From positions 1 through 64,000 of the forward strand of contig NZ_JACLAW010000015.1 in assembly GCF_014230315.1 (NCBI RefSeq): a stretch of DNA of 64,000 bases, in the 5' to 3' direction. The DNA comes from Novosphingobium flavum (GTDB lineage Bacteria; Pseudomonadota; Alphaproteobacteria; Sphingomonadales; Sphingomonadaceae). Shown here one piece after another: positions 31,913 to 41,326 of this stretch. Numbering within the stretch: the stretch's first letter is position 1; every line of letters starts with the position of its first letter. The translations under genes were made by a program, and so were the position numbers. Under the pieces are notes generated by a model that worked only from the letters and a program-made list of their open reading frames with translations, was not told the origin of the DNA and did not search any database.

Positions 31913-34522
31913 TTAGAACTTGTAGCCGAGACGGGCGTAGTAGAACCCACCCTGCCAATCGACCACCGAGTCCGTCCGGTAGATCCGTCCAGCCGTGGGC
32001 TGGAGCAGGTCGGCGGCCGGGTAGTGGTTGAACAGGTTGCGCACGCCCACCGAGACCGTGAGGGCCTCGTCGAAGGTGTAGCTGCCCTCGATGTCGACCG
32101 TGCCCTGCACGTTGAAGTGCTGGGTCGGGTTGGCCGCCGTTTCCGAAGGGGCTGTGGCCATCGCGGTGTAGGGCCCGTAGATGTTGCCGCGGATCATGGC
32201 GCTGAACGGCCCGACGGTGTGCAAGGCCGAGACCGTGGCGCGCCAGCGGGGCAGGGCGTTGCGGAAGTTGAAGTCCTGGTAGACGCTGAACAGCGACGGG
32301 ATCTTGAGCTTTTCGATCTTGTACCAGTTGGCGTTGAAGCTGCCCGACAGGTTGGTCTTCATTCCGTTGTTCCAGCGGTGATCGTAAGTCACGATCGCAT
32401 CGAAGCCGCGCGTGTCGGAATCGAAGGCATTCTGGAAGAAGTTGACGCTGGCGATGCTGTCGGCGCCGACCACGCCCGCGGCGACCATCTGGGCCTTGAT
32501 CGCATCGGTCACCGTGATGGCGCGGGTCGAATAGAGCGCATCGCGGATCTTGATGATGTAACCGTCGATCGAGAAGCTCACGCCCGGCAGCGGCGTGGCG
32601 GCGATGCCGAGGGTATAGTTGGTGGACTTCTCCGGCTTCAGGTCCTTCGCCCCGAGATAGCGCGACACCGCATTGGTCGCCGGGAACAGGCCGGCCTGGG
32701 TGAACACGCCGTTGACCGTGCGGATCGAGACCGATGTCATGTTCATCACGCCCGGCGAGGGGGCGTGGAAGCCGGTGCCGATCGAGCCGCGCATGGCGAA
32801 GCCGGGCACGAACTCATAGCGGAAGGCGGCCTTGCCGTTCACCGCGTTGCCGAAGTTGGAGAAGTGCTCGAACCGGCCGGCGAGGTCGACGAACAGGCCC
32901 TTCACCACGTCGGTCGAGGCTTCGAGATAGGCCGACTCGCTCTTCACGCCCCAGGTGCCCGAGGCCGAGGGCGGCACACCGGTCACGCCGTTGGAGCCCA
33001 CCGGCAGCACGTTGTAGACCGGGTCGATCCCGGCAAAGCCGTCGGCCGTGGTCGACAGGTAGTTGGCGCAGTTGATGCCCTTGTTGGTCGGCGCGCCGGC
33101 GTTGAGCGTGTGGGTGGTGGCGTTGCAGAACCCATAGGGATCGGCGTTGGCGTAGATGCCCCCACGGTAGGAATCGATGTCGCCGGGGCGGATCGTGTAG
33201 CGCTCGTCGCGGTATTCGCCGCCGAAGCTGATCACCAGCGGCGACGCGAAGATCCCGGCCGGCACGGTGTAGGACATGTCGGCATTGAGCGAGAGTTCGC
33301 CCTCTACATAGGTCGACGGCTTGAACGAGCGTGGCGAACTGGCGCCGAGCGAGGCGTTGACCGTGTTCTCGATCTCGTAGGCCAGCTTGTCCCAGCCATA
33401 GCGGGCGCTGATGTCATAGGTGAAGGCGCTCGATCCGGTGCTCTTGATCCCGGCCACCGCGCTCCAGTCGGTCACCAGGCCCGAGAAGACCGGGCTGAAA
33501 CCGGCCGGGAAGACCTCGGTGAACGACCACTGGGTACCGTCGGCGAGGCGCACCGGAATGCCGTTCACCGGCTGGGCGTTCGCCGGATAGCGATAGTTGG
33601 CATAGGCCGAGCCCTTGGAGCTCGAGAAGTTGCCGAAGGCGTAGACCTGCGCGCTGTCGCCCACGTCGATGCCCGAGTTGATCACGGCGCGGAACGCTTG
33701 GCTCTTGGGCTGGCCCCACTTCTGCAACGGGGTGTTGAGGTCGATCAGCGCCGCATAGGCCGGATTGGCCGCCGCATAGGACGCAGCATCGAAGGTCGTG
33801 CTGGTGTACTGGTTGGCGCGGGTGGTGAAGTCGTCCTTGGAATACTGCGCCGTCACGTTGAGGAAGCCGCGGTCGGTCAGCTTCATGCCCATGTTGGCGG
33901 CGAGCATCACGCTGTCGCCGTCGCCGCGGTAGTACTGTCCGGCCTGGGCCGTGATCGAGCCGCCGTGGTCGGCGTCCTTGAGGATGAAGTTGATCACGCC
34001 GGCGATGGCGTCGGAGCCGTATTGGGCCGCCGCGCCGTCACGCAGCACTTCGACCGACTTGAGCGCGAGCGAGGGGATCACCGCCGAGTCCGGGCCCTGG
34101 GCGCCGTTGCCGCTGATCGCGACGCTGGCCGACTTGTGGCGGCGCTTCGAGTTCATCAGCAGCAGGGTCTTGTCTTCGGGCAGGCCGCGCAGCGTGATCG
34201 GGCGGATGAAGGTGCCGGTGCTGCTGTTGGGCTGGCGCGAGACGGTGAGCGAGGGAACCAGCGTCTGGATGACGTTGACCGTGTCGGTGTTCGAGATCTT
34301 CTCGATTTCGCCCTGGCCGAAGTGATCGATCGGAACCGGCGAATCCTGCACCGTGCGCGAGGCGCCGCGCACGCCGGTCACGACGATGTCGGCGGTTTCT
34401 TCGGTGGCTTCGGCAGCCGGAGCACCGGCTTGGGCCAGGGCAGGGGCTGCAGCGCTCAGAGCGAGCAGGGAAGGCGTGGCGAGGCAGATAATTCTGGCGA
34501 AACGCGTCATTTGAACCCCCAT
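31913..34522 (-). CDS. TonB-dependent outer-membrane receptor
   Basis: A receptor of 869 residues from ATG 34522, with AGAGGA upstream; ATG 34510 is an alternative. The signal peptide ends near PALAQA and is followed by ADIVVTGVRG, a TonB-box-like segment. The plug shows FIRPITLRGLPEDKTLLLMN, VEVLRDGAAAQYGSDAIAGV and NFILKDADHGG, and the barrel ends in FYYARLGYKF. It is divergent from the molybdenum hydroxylase genes and adjoins amine oxidase genes, so it may import an amine or N-heterocycle. Ligand unknown. Confidence 0.92.
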   Translation of the reverse strand: MGVQMTRFARIICLATPSLLALSAAAPALAQAGAPAAEATEETADIVVTGVRGASRTVQDSPVPIDHFGQGEIEKISNTDTVNVIQTLVPSLTVSRQPNSSTGTFIRPITLRGLPEDKTLLLMNSKRRHKSASVAISGNGAQGPDSAVIPSLALKSVEVLRDGAAAQYGSDAIAGVINFILKDADHGGSITAQAGQYYRGDGDSVMLAANMGMKLTDRGFLNVTAQYSKDDFTTRANQYTSTTFDAASYAAANPAYAALIDLNTPLQKWGQPKSQAFRAVINSGIDVGDSAQVYAFGNFSSSKGSAYANYRYPANAQPVNGIPVRLADGTQWSFTEVFPAGFSPVFSGLVTDWSAVAGIKSTGSSAFTYDISARYGWDKLAYEIENTVNASLGASSPRSFKPSTYVEGELSLNADMSYTVPAGIFASPLVISFGGEYRDERYTIRPGDIDSYRGGIYANADPYGFCNATTHTLNAGAPTNKGINCANYLSTTADGFAGIDPVYNVLPVGSNGVTGVPPSASGTWGVKSESAYLEASTDVVKGLFVDLAGRFEHFSNFGNAVNGKAAFRYEFVPGFAMRGSIGTGFHAPSPGVMNMTSVSIRTVNGVFTQAGLFPATNAVSRYLGAKDLKPEKSTNYTLGIAATPLPGVSFSIDGYIIKIRDALYSTRAITVTDAIKAQMVAAGVVGADSIASVNFFQNAFDSDTRGFDAIVTYDHRWNNGMKTNLSGSFNANWYKIEKLKIPSLFSVYQDFNFRNALPRWRATVSALHTVGPFSAMIRGNIYGPYTAMATAPSETAANPTQHFNVQGTVDIEGSYTFDEALTVSVGVRNLFNHYPAADLLQPTAGRIYRTDSVVDWQGGFYYARLGYKF

Positions 34523-34834
34523 GTTCGAGTGTCCTCTCCGGCCCGCCTGCACCCGATGCTTGTCTATTCTGGCGGACCCGGGGCTTTTCCGCCCCATGAC
34601 CCGGAGGATATGATTCGGTTCCGAGGGAGTGTTGCCGTTTTTTGACAGGGCGCTGGCAGAATATGCCAGTCGTGGGCCATGCGACAGGGCGAAGCGAGCG
34701 GGCGGCGGCGCGGCGAATGGGGCAAACCGCGCGGCCGGAGCCTGTCGCGCAGGCATCGCGCGCGGGCAGGCGCATCAATTCGGAATCTCCTGCCGAAAAT
34801 ATCGGCTAAAACCGGCTTCGCAGGAGAATCGGCC
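34523..34834. promoter_or_regulatory. Divergent promoter region with two 5-base-spacer dyads
   Basis: 312 bases between the TonB receptor (-) and the molybdenum hydroxylase operon (+), with no gene. CTGGCA-GAATA-TGCCAG (34653-34669) and GCCGA-AAATA-TCGGC (34792-34806) both have AT-rich five-base centres. The second lies 29 bases before the GTG start at 34835. A related palindrome, GCATAATATGC, lies before the next operon (37573). Confidence 0.4.
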
Positions 34835-35299
34835 GTGCCCATCACACTCAAGCTCAACGGACAACCGCGTGCCTGGTCGGGAGACCCCGATCAGCCCTTG
34901 CTCTGGTTCATCCGCGACGATGCCGGACTTGTCGGCACGAAATTCGGCTGCGGCATCGGCAGCTGCGGCGCCTGCACGGTCCATGTCGATGGTGCGGCCC
35001 AGCGTTCCTGCGTCACCCCGATGGCGGCGGTCGACGGCAAGTCCGTCACCACGATCGAGGGAATCGGCAAGGACGGCGCGCTCCATCCGGTCCAGCAGGC
35101 CTGGCTGGACGAGGACGTTGCCCAGTGCGGCTATTGCCAGCCGGGGCAGATCATGGCCGCGATCGACTTCCTGCAGCAGAATCCTTCGCCCGACGAGGCA
35201 GCGATCCGCGCCTCGATCAACAACCTGTGCCGCTGCGGCACCTATGTCCGCATCGCCCGCGCCATCCAGCGCGCCGCCAGGTCAGGGGCCAAGGCATGA
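34835..35299 (+). CDS. iorA: [2Fe-2S] small subunit of an isoquinoline-oxidoreductase-like molybdenum hydroxylase
   Basis: A 154-residue iron-sulfur subunit starting at GTG 34835 (AGGAGA 8 bases upstream; no ATG fits). The plant-type cluster ligands are C39, C44, C47 and C59 (GCGIGSCGACTVHVDG), and the second cluster is C98-x2-C101 and C132-x-C134 (CGYCQPGQ, CRCGTY). The layout matches IorA of isoquinoline 1-oxidoreductase. It passes electrons from the molybdenum subunit. Its stop overlaps the next ATG by four bases. Confidence 0.88.
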   Translation: MPITLKLNGQPRAWSGDPDQPLLWFIRDDAGLVGTKFGCGIGSCGACTVHVDGAAQRSCVTPMAAVDGKSVTTIEGIGKDGALHPVQQAWLDEDVAQCGYCQPGQIMAAIDFLQQNPSPDEAAIRASINNLCRCGTYVRIARAIQRAARSGAKA

Positions 35300-37545
35300 C
35301 CGCGGCGATCGACCGGCGCAGCTTCTTCCGCTTGTCGGCCGTTGCCGGCAGCCTCGTCCTCGCCGTTCCGCGCCAGGCCCTCGCCGTGATCGCGGGCCCT
35401 GTGGAAGACGGCGCGGCCATCGGCCTGTTCGTGCGCATCCGGCCCGACGGGCGAGTGATCATCCGCACCCCTTCCACCGAGATCGGGCAGGGCACCAGCA
35501 CGGCGATCCCCATGATTATCGCCGAGGAACTCGACGTGGCTTGGGACAAGGTTACCGTCGGCATGATGACCGGGCAGATGCGCGAGGGGATGGAAGGGCC
35601 GCTGCCCCCGGGGATCTTCTATGAAGGCGCGGGCGGATCGAACGCGGTGCGCCGCAGCTATGCCCCGGCGCGCGAAGTCGGCGCCACCATACGGCAGCTT
35701 CTGCTGGCCGAAGCGTCAGCCGTGCTCGGCCTCCCGCTTGATCGGCTGGCCACCTCCGAGGGGCAGGTGTTCGATCGCCAGCAACCCCGGCGCCGGGTGG
35801 ACTATGGCAAGCTCGCTGCCGGCGCTGCCGTCCGGCCGCTGCCCAAGGGGCCGCCGCCGCTCAAGAGCCCGGATCAGTTCCGCATCATCGGCACGCCGCA
35901 GCCGCAGAAGGAGGCGCGCGCCGTCATCACCGGCCAGCCGCTCTACGGGATCGACCAGTCGATGCCCGGCATGTTGCACGCGGTCTGCCTGCGCCCCGAA
36001 GTGGTCGATGCCCAGATCGCCACGGTCGACGACAAGGCGGCCCTCGCGGTGCCCGGTGTGCGGGCCGTGATCCGCCTGCCCGCGATCGCGCCCGGCGCGC
36101 TTTACGACAACAGCCCGCTTGGCGCCGCGGTGGCGGTGGTGGCCGAAAGTCACTGGGCCGCGCTCAAGGGGCGCGATGCCCTGAAGGTCACGTGGACCGA
36201 GCCTGCCTTGCGCGAGGACAGCGCCGCCATGGTCGAGGCCGGCTATGCCCGGCTGACCGGTGCCGGGGCCGTCCCGGTCGGTGCCGCCGGCGATGCCGGT
36301 GCCGCTTTCGCCCGCGCGGCCAAGGTGGTCGAGGCGCGCTACGATGCGCCGATGGTCGCCCACGCCACGCTCGAGCCGCAGAACACCATTGCCTTGGTCA
36401 CGGCGGAGCGCTGCGAGATCGTCACGCCAACCCAGCGCCCGTCACTCTGCGCGACCACGGCCAAGGCCATCACCGGCCTGCCGCTCGACCGGATCAAGAT
36501 CACCGCGGTGCGTTCGGGCGGCGGCTTTGGCCGGCGCCTGTCGGCCGATCAGGTGGCCGAGGCCGTGCTGATCGCCAAGGCCATGCCCGGCGTGCCGGTC
36601 AAGCTGCTGTGGACGCGCGAGTGCGACATCACCACCGACGTCTATCGCAACGGCAGCGCCCAGCGCCTGCGGGCCGGGCTCGATGCGTCCGGGCGGATCG
36701 TCGCCTGGCAGCACGATGTCGCCACTCAGGCCCGGCGCTACCGCCGCTCGGACGACCAGAGCGACAAGGGCCTGTCCGAAGGCGAAGTGCCGGTGTTCGA
36801 TGCCCCCGGCGCGCTGGTGGCCGACCGGGCCTATCGCTATGCCCCGATCTTCAGCGCCGTCGCGCGCGGGTCGTGGCGCGCGCCCGGCGCCAATATCCAC
36901 GGCTGGACCGAGCAGTGCTTCGTCGACGAACTGGCCGAGGCGGCCGGGGCCGACCCGTTCGATTTCCGCCTCGCCATGCTCACCGGCGATGCCGTGCTCG
37001 GCAATGACCGCGACCGCTACAGCGTCAAGCGTCTCGCCCGCGTCATCGCGGAACTGAAGACGCGGTCCGGCTGGCAGGGCCGCCGCGTCGGCAAGGGCGG
37101 CGCGGGCAGCAAGGGGCGCGGAATGGCCGCACATTTCTCGTTCGGCAGCTATGTCGGCCACGTCGTCGACGTGACGATGGGCGAGGGCGGGGCCTTCTCG
37201 GTCGACCGCGTGGTCAGCGTGATCGACTGCGGGCTGGTGATCAATCCGAACGGGGTGACCATGCAGAACGAGGGCGCGATCAACGATGCGCTCAACACCG
37301 CGCTCAGCCTTGAGATCACGCTGAAGGACGGCGTGGTCCAGCAGCGCAATTTCGACAGCTACGAGATGATGCGGATGGACCGCGCGGCGCTCAGGATCGA
37401 AACGCATATCCTGCCGTCGGACGAGGCGCCCTCGGGCATGGGCGAACCCTCGCTGCCGCCCTTCGCCCCGGCCCTGTGCAATGCCCTCTACGCCGCCACC
37501 GGCAAGCGCATCCGCCGCCTGCCGATCCGGGACCAGCTCGCCTGA
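35296..37545 (+). CDS. iorB: Molybdopterin-binding large subunit, isoquinoline-oxidoreductase-like
   Basis: A 749-residue molybdenum hydroxylase large subunit. The N-terminus has a twin-arginine signal (DRRSFFRLSAVAGSLVLAVP), so the complex is probably exported folded, with its Fe-S partner carried along. Cofactor-binding motifs include STEIGQGTSTAIPMIIAEE, VRSGGGFGRRL and VISVIDCGLVINPNG, and the active-site Glu is E717 in GMGEPSLPP. IorB enzymes hydroxylate N-heterocycles or oxidise aldehydes with water as oxygen source. The true substrate is open; the amine-oxidising neighbourhood favours an aldehyde or N-heterocycle. Confidence 0.85.
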   Translation: MTAAIDRRSFFRLSAVAGSLVLAVPRQALAVIAGPVEDGAAIGLFVRIRPDGRVIIRTPSTEIGQGTSTAIPMIIAEELDVAWDKVTVGMMTGQMREGMEGPLPPGIFYEGAGGSNAVRRSYAPAREVGATIRQLLLAEASAVLGLPLDRLATSEGQVFDRQQPRRRVDYGKLAAGAAVRPLPKGPPPLKSPDQFRIIGTPQPQKEARAVITGQPLYGIDQSMPGMLHAVCLRPEVVDAQIATVDDKAALAVPGVRAVIRLPAIAPGALYDNSPLGAAVAVVAESHWAALKGRDALKVTWTEPALREDSAAMVEAGYARLTGAGAVPVGAAGDAGAAFARAAKVVEARYDAPMVAHATLEPQNTIALVTAERCEIVTPTQRPSLCATTAKAITGLPLDRIKITAVRSGGGFGRRLSADQVAEAVLIAKAMPGVPVKLLWTRECDITTDVYRNGSAQRLRAGLDASGRIVAWQHDVATQARRYRRSDDQSDKGLSEGEVPVFDAPGALVADRAYRYAPIFSAVARGSWRAPGANIHGWTEQCFVDELAEAAGADPFDFRLAMLTGDAVLGNDRDRYSVKRLARVIAELKTRSGWQGRRVGKGGAGSKGRGMAAHFSFGSYVGHVVDVTMGEGGAFSVDRVVSVIDCGLVINPNGVTMQNEGAINDALNTALSLEITLKDGVVQQRNFDSYEMMRMDRAALRIETHILPSDEAPSGMGEPSLPPFAPALCNALYAATGKRIRRLPIRDQLA

Positions 37546-37794
37546 CCCGCCGCCTCGGGCGGTTCCTTTTCGGCATAATATGCTTTGGTTCGGCCCGCTT
37601 TCGGCAAACAACCGGGCAGGGGCCCTGTTAGCCTCCTCGTCGTAGCTCAGGGAAAGCCGGGCTCCCGCGCAAGGACCCGAAAGCGGGCCGCGGGAGCGGG
37701 ACATCAGCCATGCGGCTGGGCCCACCGACCTTCCCGTAAACTGGGCGCGCAGGACGAACGATGGTATCTTTCTCTTGAGGCGAAGGAATTGCAC
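37546..37794 (+). promoter_or_regulatory. Leader of the spermidine-dehydrogenase-like gene
   Basis: 249 bases without a gene. The perfect 11-base palindrome GCATAATATGC (37573-37583) lies in a TTTTCGGCATAATATG context, with a further TTTCGGCA word near 37600. The core resembles the AATAT-centred dyads upstream of 34835. AAGGAA lies 8 bases before ATG 37795. Confidence 0.4.
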
Positions 37795-39780
37795 ATGACC
37801 ATCGACAAGGATCTGGGCATGGGTCGGCTGATCCAGCGCCGGGACTTCATCCAGGGCGTGGCGGTCGGCGTCGGCGGCGCCGCGGCCGCTTCGGCCAGCC
37901 CGGTCATGGCCAAGGCGGGCAGCAGCGCATTTGCCAATTCCGATGGGCCGGTCTCGGCGGCGAACTATCCGCCGATGCGCACCGGCATGCGCGGGCAGCA
38001 CCCCGGCGCGTTCGAAGGTGCCCACGCCCTGCGCGACGGGCAGGGCTTCCCCGGCGCGGTCGATACCGGAGAGCGCTACGATCTGGTCGTGGTCGGCGGC
38101 GGGCTCAGCGGCCTGGCGGCCGCCTACTTCTTCCGCAAGCGCGCCGGGCCCAATGCCAAGATCCTGATCCTCGACAATCACGACGATTTCGGCGGCCATG
38201 CCAAGCGCAACGAGTTCGTCTACAACGGCAAGCAATTGCTGGCCAACGGCGGCTCCTCCTATCTCGTTTCCCCATCCCGCTGGACTTACGAATCGATTTC
38301 GCTGATCCGCGAGCTGGGCATTGGTCGCGGCCATCCGAGCGACCGGGTCGACGGAAACATCTACCGTTCGCTGGGGATGCAGTCGTCCACCTTCTTCCGC
38401 AAGCAGGTCTACGGTAAGGACAAGCTGCTGCTGGGCGGGACCCCCACCAGCCCCACGCCCGAGTGGCTGGCCCAGACCCCGTTTTCGCAGCGCGTCCGCG
38501 ACGATCTGCTGCGCATCACCACCGCCAAGATCGACTACATGAGCGGAATGAGCGCGGCCGAGAAAACGGCGAAGCTCCAGGCCATGAGCTACCGCGACTA
38601 TTTGCTCAACGTCGCCAAGGTCCATCCCGACGTCGTCCCGCTGATGCAGGGCATGTGGTGCCTTGGCGCCGACATGGGGACCGCCTGGTTCGCCTTTTTC
38701 CGAATGCGTCCCGGCTTCCAGGGGCTTGGCCTTGAGCTGCCCCTGCTTTCGCCCGAAAGCGAGGAGCACAAGGCCGACGATTTCGTCATGCCCGCTGGCA
38801 ACAGCGACGTTGCCCGGCTGATCGTCCGCGCGCTCATCCCCGATGCGCTCGCCCCCGGCGATTTCGCCGCGGTCGAAACGAAGCGGGTGAACTATGCCGC
38901 GCTTGACCGGGAGCAGCCTACCCGCATCCGCCTGTCGAGCATTGCGATCAAGGTTCGCCACGTTGGTACGGCGGGCCGCCTGTTCGACCCCGACAACAGC
39001 GAATGCGAAGTCACTTACATGAACGGGGGCAAGGCCAGTCTGGTTCACGGCAAGAACGTGATCATGGCCTGCATGAACAACATCGTGCCCTACCTGATCC
39101 CGGAATTGCCCGAAGAGCAGAAGACTGCCCTTCACGCGGCGGTGCGCGCGGTGAACCAGGAAACCAACGTCCTCTTCCGCAACTGGGAAGCGTTCGCAAG
39201 GCTCAAGACCAATTCGATCGCTTTCCCGGGCACGTTCTACGGACGGATGAGCCTGCCATCCCCGCGCTACTTCGGTGACCTCGTGCCGTCGCGCGTGCCT
39301 TCCGAACCGATCGTGGTCTCGTTCGGCACCGGGGCCAATTCGGGGGTCTGTTCCAATACGACGATGCTCAGCGAACTGACCGGCGGAAATCCGCCCGAGC
39401 CGGGCACTCCGGCCGACGACCAGTTCCGCATGGCCCGTGCAGGACTGTTGCAAACGCCTTTCGAGCACTTTGAGCGGGCCGTGCGCAGCCAGGCAGCGGC
39501 GGCCCTCTCGGGCACGGGTTTCGATCCCGCCCGTGACATTCTGGCCATTACGGTCAATCGCTGGGCGCACGGCTTCACCACCGGGCGCAACCAGCTGTTC
39601 GAGGCGGACCAGGTCGGCAAGACCTCGCCCACCGAGATCGCCCGCGCGCCCTACGGCCGGATCACGATCGCCAATGCCGATGCCGGCGGCGTTTCCACCG
39701 CCGGCACGGCGATCGACGAGGCCTTCCGCGCCGTGCGCGAGCTCGAACAACGCCAGCTCGGCTTCTACGAACAAATCTGA
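37795..39780 (+). CDS. Tat-exported spermidine-dehydrogenase-like FAD protein
   Basis: A 661-residue flavoprotein from ATG 37795. The N-terminus DLGMGRLIQRRDFIQGVAVG is a twin-arginine signal, seen also in bacterial spermidine dehydrogenases (SpdH). The FAD fold is DLVVVGGGLSGLAAAYFF (about 96-113), followed by LILDNHDDFGGHAKRNEF. SpdH-type enzymes cleave spermidine or other polyamines in the periplasm. Family identity is moderately sure from the N-terminal blocks; substrate may differ. It precedes an amino-acid/polyamine permease by 60 bases and a terminator. Confidence 0.68.
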   Translation: MTIDKDLGMGRLIQRRDFIQGVAVGVGGAAAASASPVMAKAGSSAFANSDGPVSAANYPPMRTGMRGQHPGAFEGAHALRDGQGFPGAVDTGERYDLVVVGGGLSGLAAAYFFRKRAGPNAKILILDNHDDFGGHAKRNEFVYNGKQLLANGGSSYLVSPSRWTYESISLIRELGIGRGHPSDRVDGNIYRSLGMQSSTFFRKQVYGKDKLLLGGTPTSPTPEWLAQTPFSQRVRDDLLRITTAKIDYMSGMSAAEKTAKLQAMSYRDYLLNVAKVHPDVVPLMQGMWCLGADMGTAWFAFFRMRPGFQGLGLELPLLSPESEEHKADDFVMPAGNSDVARLIVRALIPDALAPGDFAAVETKRVNYAALDREQPTRIRLSSIAIKVRHVGTAGRLFDPDNSECEVTYMNGGKASLVHGKNVIMACMNNIVPYLIPELPEEQKTALHAAVRAVNQETNVLFRNWEAFARLKTNSIAFPGTFYGRMSLPSPRYFGDLVPSRVPSEPIVVSFGTGANSGVCSNTTMLSELTGGNPPEPGTPADDQFRMARAGLLQTPFEHFERAVRSQAAAALSGTGFDPARDILAITVNRWAHGFTTGRNQLFEADQVGKTSPTEIARAPYGRITIANADAGGVSTAGTAIDEAFRAVRELEQRQLGFYEQI

Positions 39781-39792
39781 GATGCGTGAGGG

Positions 39793-39818
39793 AAGGGCTG
39801 GATTTCCAGCCCTTTTTT
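39793..39818 (+). terminator. Rho-independent terminator
   Basis: AAGGGCTGGA pairs with TCCAGCCCTT around TTT, followed by a T-run ending at 39818. It ends the flavoprotein transcript just before the permease gene at 39841. Confidence 0.85.
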
Positions 39819-39840
39819 CATCCCAAACCGGGGATATTCA

Positions 39841-41247
39841 ATGCATAACTGGAACCGCCGCAAGCCGGTGGAGCTCGATGCGCTCGCATCGCATCATCGC
39901 CTGCGTCCCACGCTCAGCTGGTGGCATCTCGTCGCCCTCGGCGTCGGCGCCATCGTCGGCACGGGCATCTACACCCTCGTCGGGATCGGCGCCAACCTCG
40001 CCGGGCCCGCCGTCATCCTGTCCTTCGGCGTGGCGGGGCTGGTCTGCGCCTGCGCCGCGCTGTGCTATGCCGAAGTCGCCACGGCGATCCCGGCCTCGGG
40101 CTCGGCCTATACCTACAGCTACGTGGTGATCGGCGAGCTGATTGCCTGGATCGTCGGCTGGAGCCTCATCCTCGAATATTCGCTGGTTGTCAGCGCCGTC
40201 GCCGTCGGCTGGTCGGGTTATGCGACTGGTTTCCTGACCTCGCTTGGCGTTCCCCTGCCGCTGGCGATCAGCGCCGGGCCGCACGCGGGCGGCATCATCA
40301 ACGTGCCCGCCGTGCTGATCGTCTTCGCGGTCGCCGGCCTGCTCGCCCTCGGCACGCGCGAAAGCGCCACGGTCAACGCTATCCTCGTGCTGGTCAAGGT
40401 TGTCGCGCTGGCCCTGTTCATCGCGGTCGCCCTGCCGCATTTCGACGCAGCCCAGTTCCATCCCTTCATGCCCTACGGCTTCACCCCGCGCGAGGTGAAC
40501 GGCACGCAGCACGGCGTGATGGCGGCCGCCGCGATCATCTTCTTCGCCTTCTACGGGTTCGACGCCATTTCCACCGCGGCCGAGGAAGCCAAGAATCCCG
40601 GCCGCGACCTGCCGATCGGCATCGTCGGCTCGATGCTGGTCTGCACGGTGATCTACGTCGGCGTGGCGGCCGTCGCGGTCGGCTCGATGCCCTTCACCGA
40701 ATATGCCAACAGCCCCGAGCCGCTCGCCCTGATCCTGCGCAATCTGGGGCAGGGCAAGGTGGCGGCGATCATCGGCGCCGCCGCGATCGTTGCCCTGCCG
40801 ACGGTGATCCTGGCCTTCCTCTTCGGGCAAAGCCGGATCTTCTTCGTCATGGCCCGCGATGGGCTGCTGCCCGAAAGCCTCGCCCGCGTCAGCAAGCGCA
40901 GCGGTACCCCGGTGCGGATGACGATGATCACCGCTGTCATCGTCTCGGTCCTCGCCGGCCTCGTCCCGCTCGATGCGATCGCGGCGCTGGCCAATGCCGG
41001 CACACTGGCGGCCTTCATCGCGGTTGCCGTGTGCATGATGATCATGCGCCGGCGCGAGCCCGATCGTCCGCGCATCTTCAAGACCCCGCTGCCGTGGGTG
41101 GTGGGGCCGCTGGCGATCCTGGGCTGCCTCTACCTGTTCTGGAGTCTTCCCGAGCTGACCAAGCTCTTCTTCCTGGCGTGGAACGTGCTGGGCTTCGGGA
41201 TCTATCTCTGGGTCGGCCGCAACAGGCCGCAGCCAGCGGTGGCCTGA
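39841..41247 (+). CDS. APC-superfamily amino acid/polyamine permease
   Basis: A 468-residue inner-membrane protein with about 12 helices. The APC signature is near the N-terminus (LVALGVGAIVGTGIYTLVG), followed by YAEVATAIPASGSAYTYSY and FFAFYGFDAISTAAEEAKNP, which resembles cationic amino acid transporters (YfnA/CAT group). It probably imports an amino acid or amine. GGGGA lies before ATG 39841. A terminator separates it from the flavoprotein, so it has its own promoter or relies on read-through. Confidence 0.9.
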   Translation: MHNWNRRKPVELDALASHHRLRPTLSWWHLVALGVGAIVGTGIYTLVGIGANLAGPAVILSFGVAGLVCACAALCYAEVATAIPASGSAYTYSYVVIGELIAWIVGWSLILEYSLVVSAVAVGWSGYATGFLTSLGVPLPLAISAGPHAGGIINVPAVLIVFAVAGLLALGTRESATVNAILVLVKVVALALFIAVALPHFDAAQFHPFMPYGFTPREVNGTQHGVMAAAAIIFFAFYGFDAISTAAEEAKNPGRDLPIGIVGSMLVCTVIYVGVAAVAVGSMPFTEYANSPEPLALILRNLGQGKVAAIIGAAAIVALPTVILAFLFGQSRIFFVMARDGLLPESLARVSKRSGTPVRMTMITAVIVSVLAGLVPLDAIAALANAGTLAAFIAVAVCMMIMRRREPDRPRIFKTPLPWVVGPLAILGCLYLFWSLPELTKLFFLAWNVLGFGIYLWVGRNRPQPAVA

Positions 41248-41271
41248 CCTCGCCAATCTCCCGACACGAAA

Positions 41272-41299
41272 AAAGGGCCGGTCCGAAGACCGGCCCTTT
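41272..41299. terminator. Bidirectional terminator with CGAA tetraloop
   Basis: AAAGGGCCGGTC (41272-41283) pairs perfectly with GACCGGCCCTTT (41288-41299) around CGAA. It serves the permease (+) and cytochrome c (-). Confidence 0.9.
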
Positions 41300-41326
41300 C
41301 AGTTTGAGCCGCCGAGGGGGAAGCGG

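Noticed and set aside
32024..34645. Long plus-strand frame opposite the second TonB receptor
   Set aside because: It mirrors the receptor and has composition typical of an antisense shadow. The receptor has a signal, plug and barrel motifs.
36442..39774. Very long open frame on the minus strand (about 1,100 codons) opposite the molybdenum hydroxylase and flavoprotein genes
   Set aside because: GC-rich codon usage creates stop-free antisense frames. The translation is Arg/Gly/His-rich and lacks any recognisable domain, while the plus-strand genes are complete and have family motifs.
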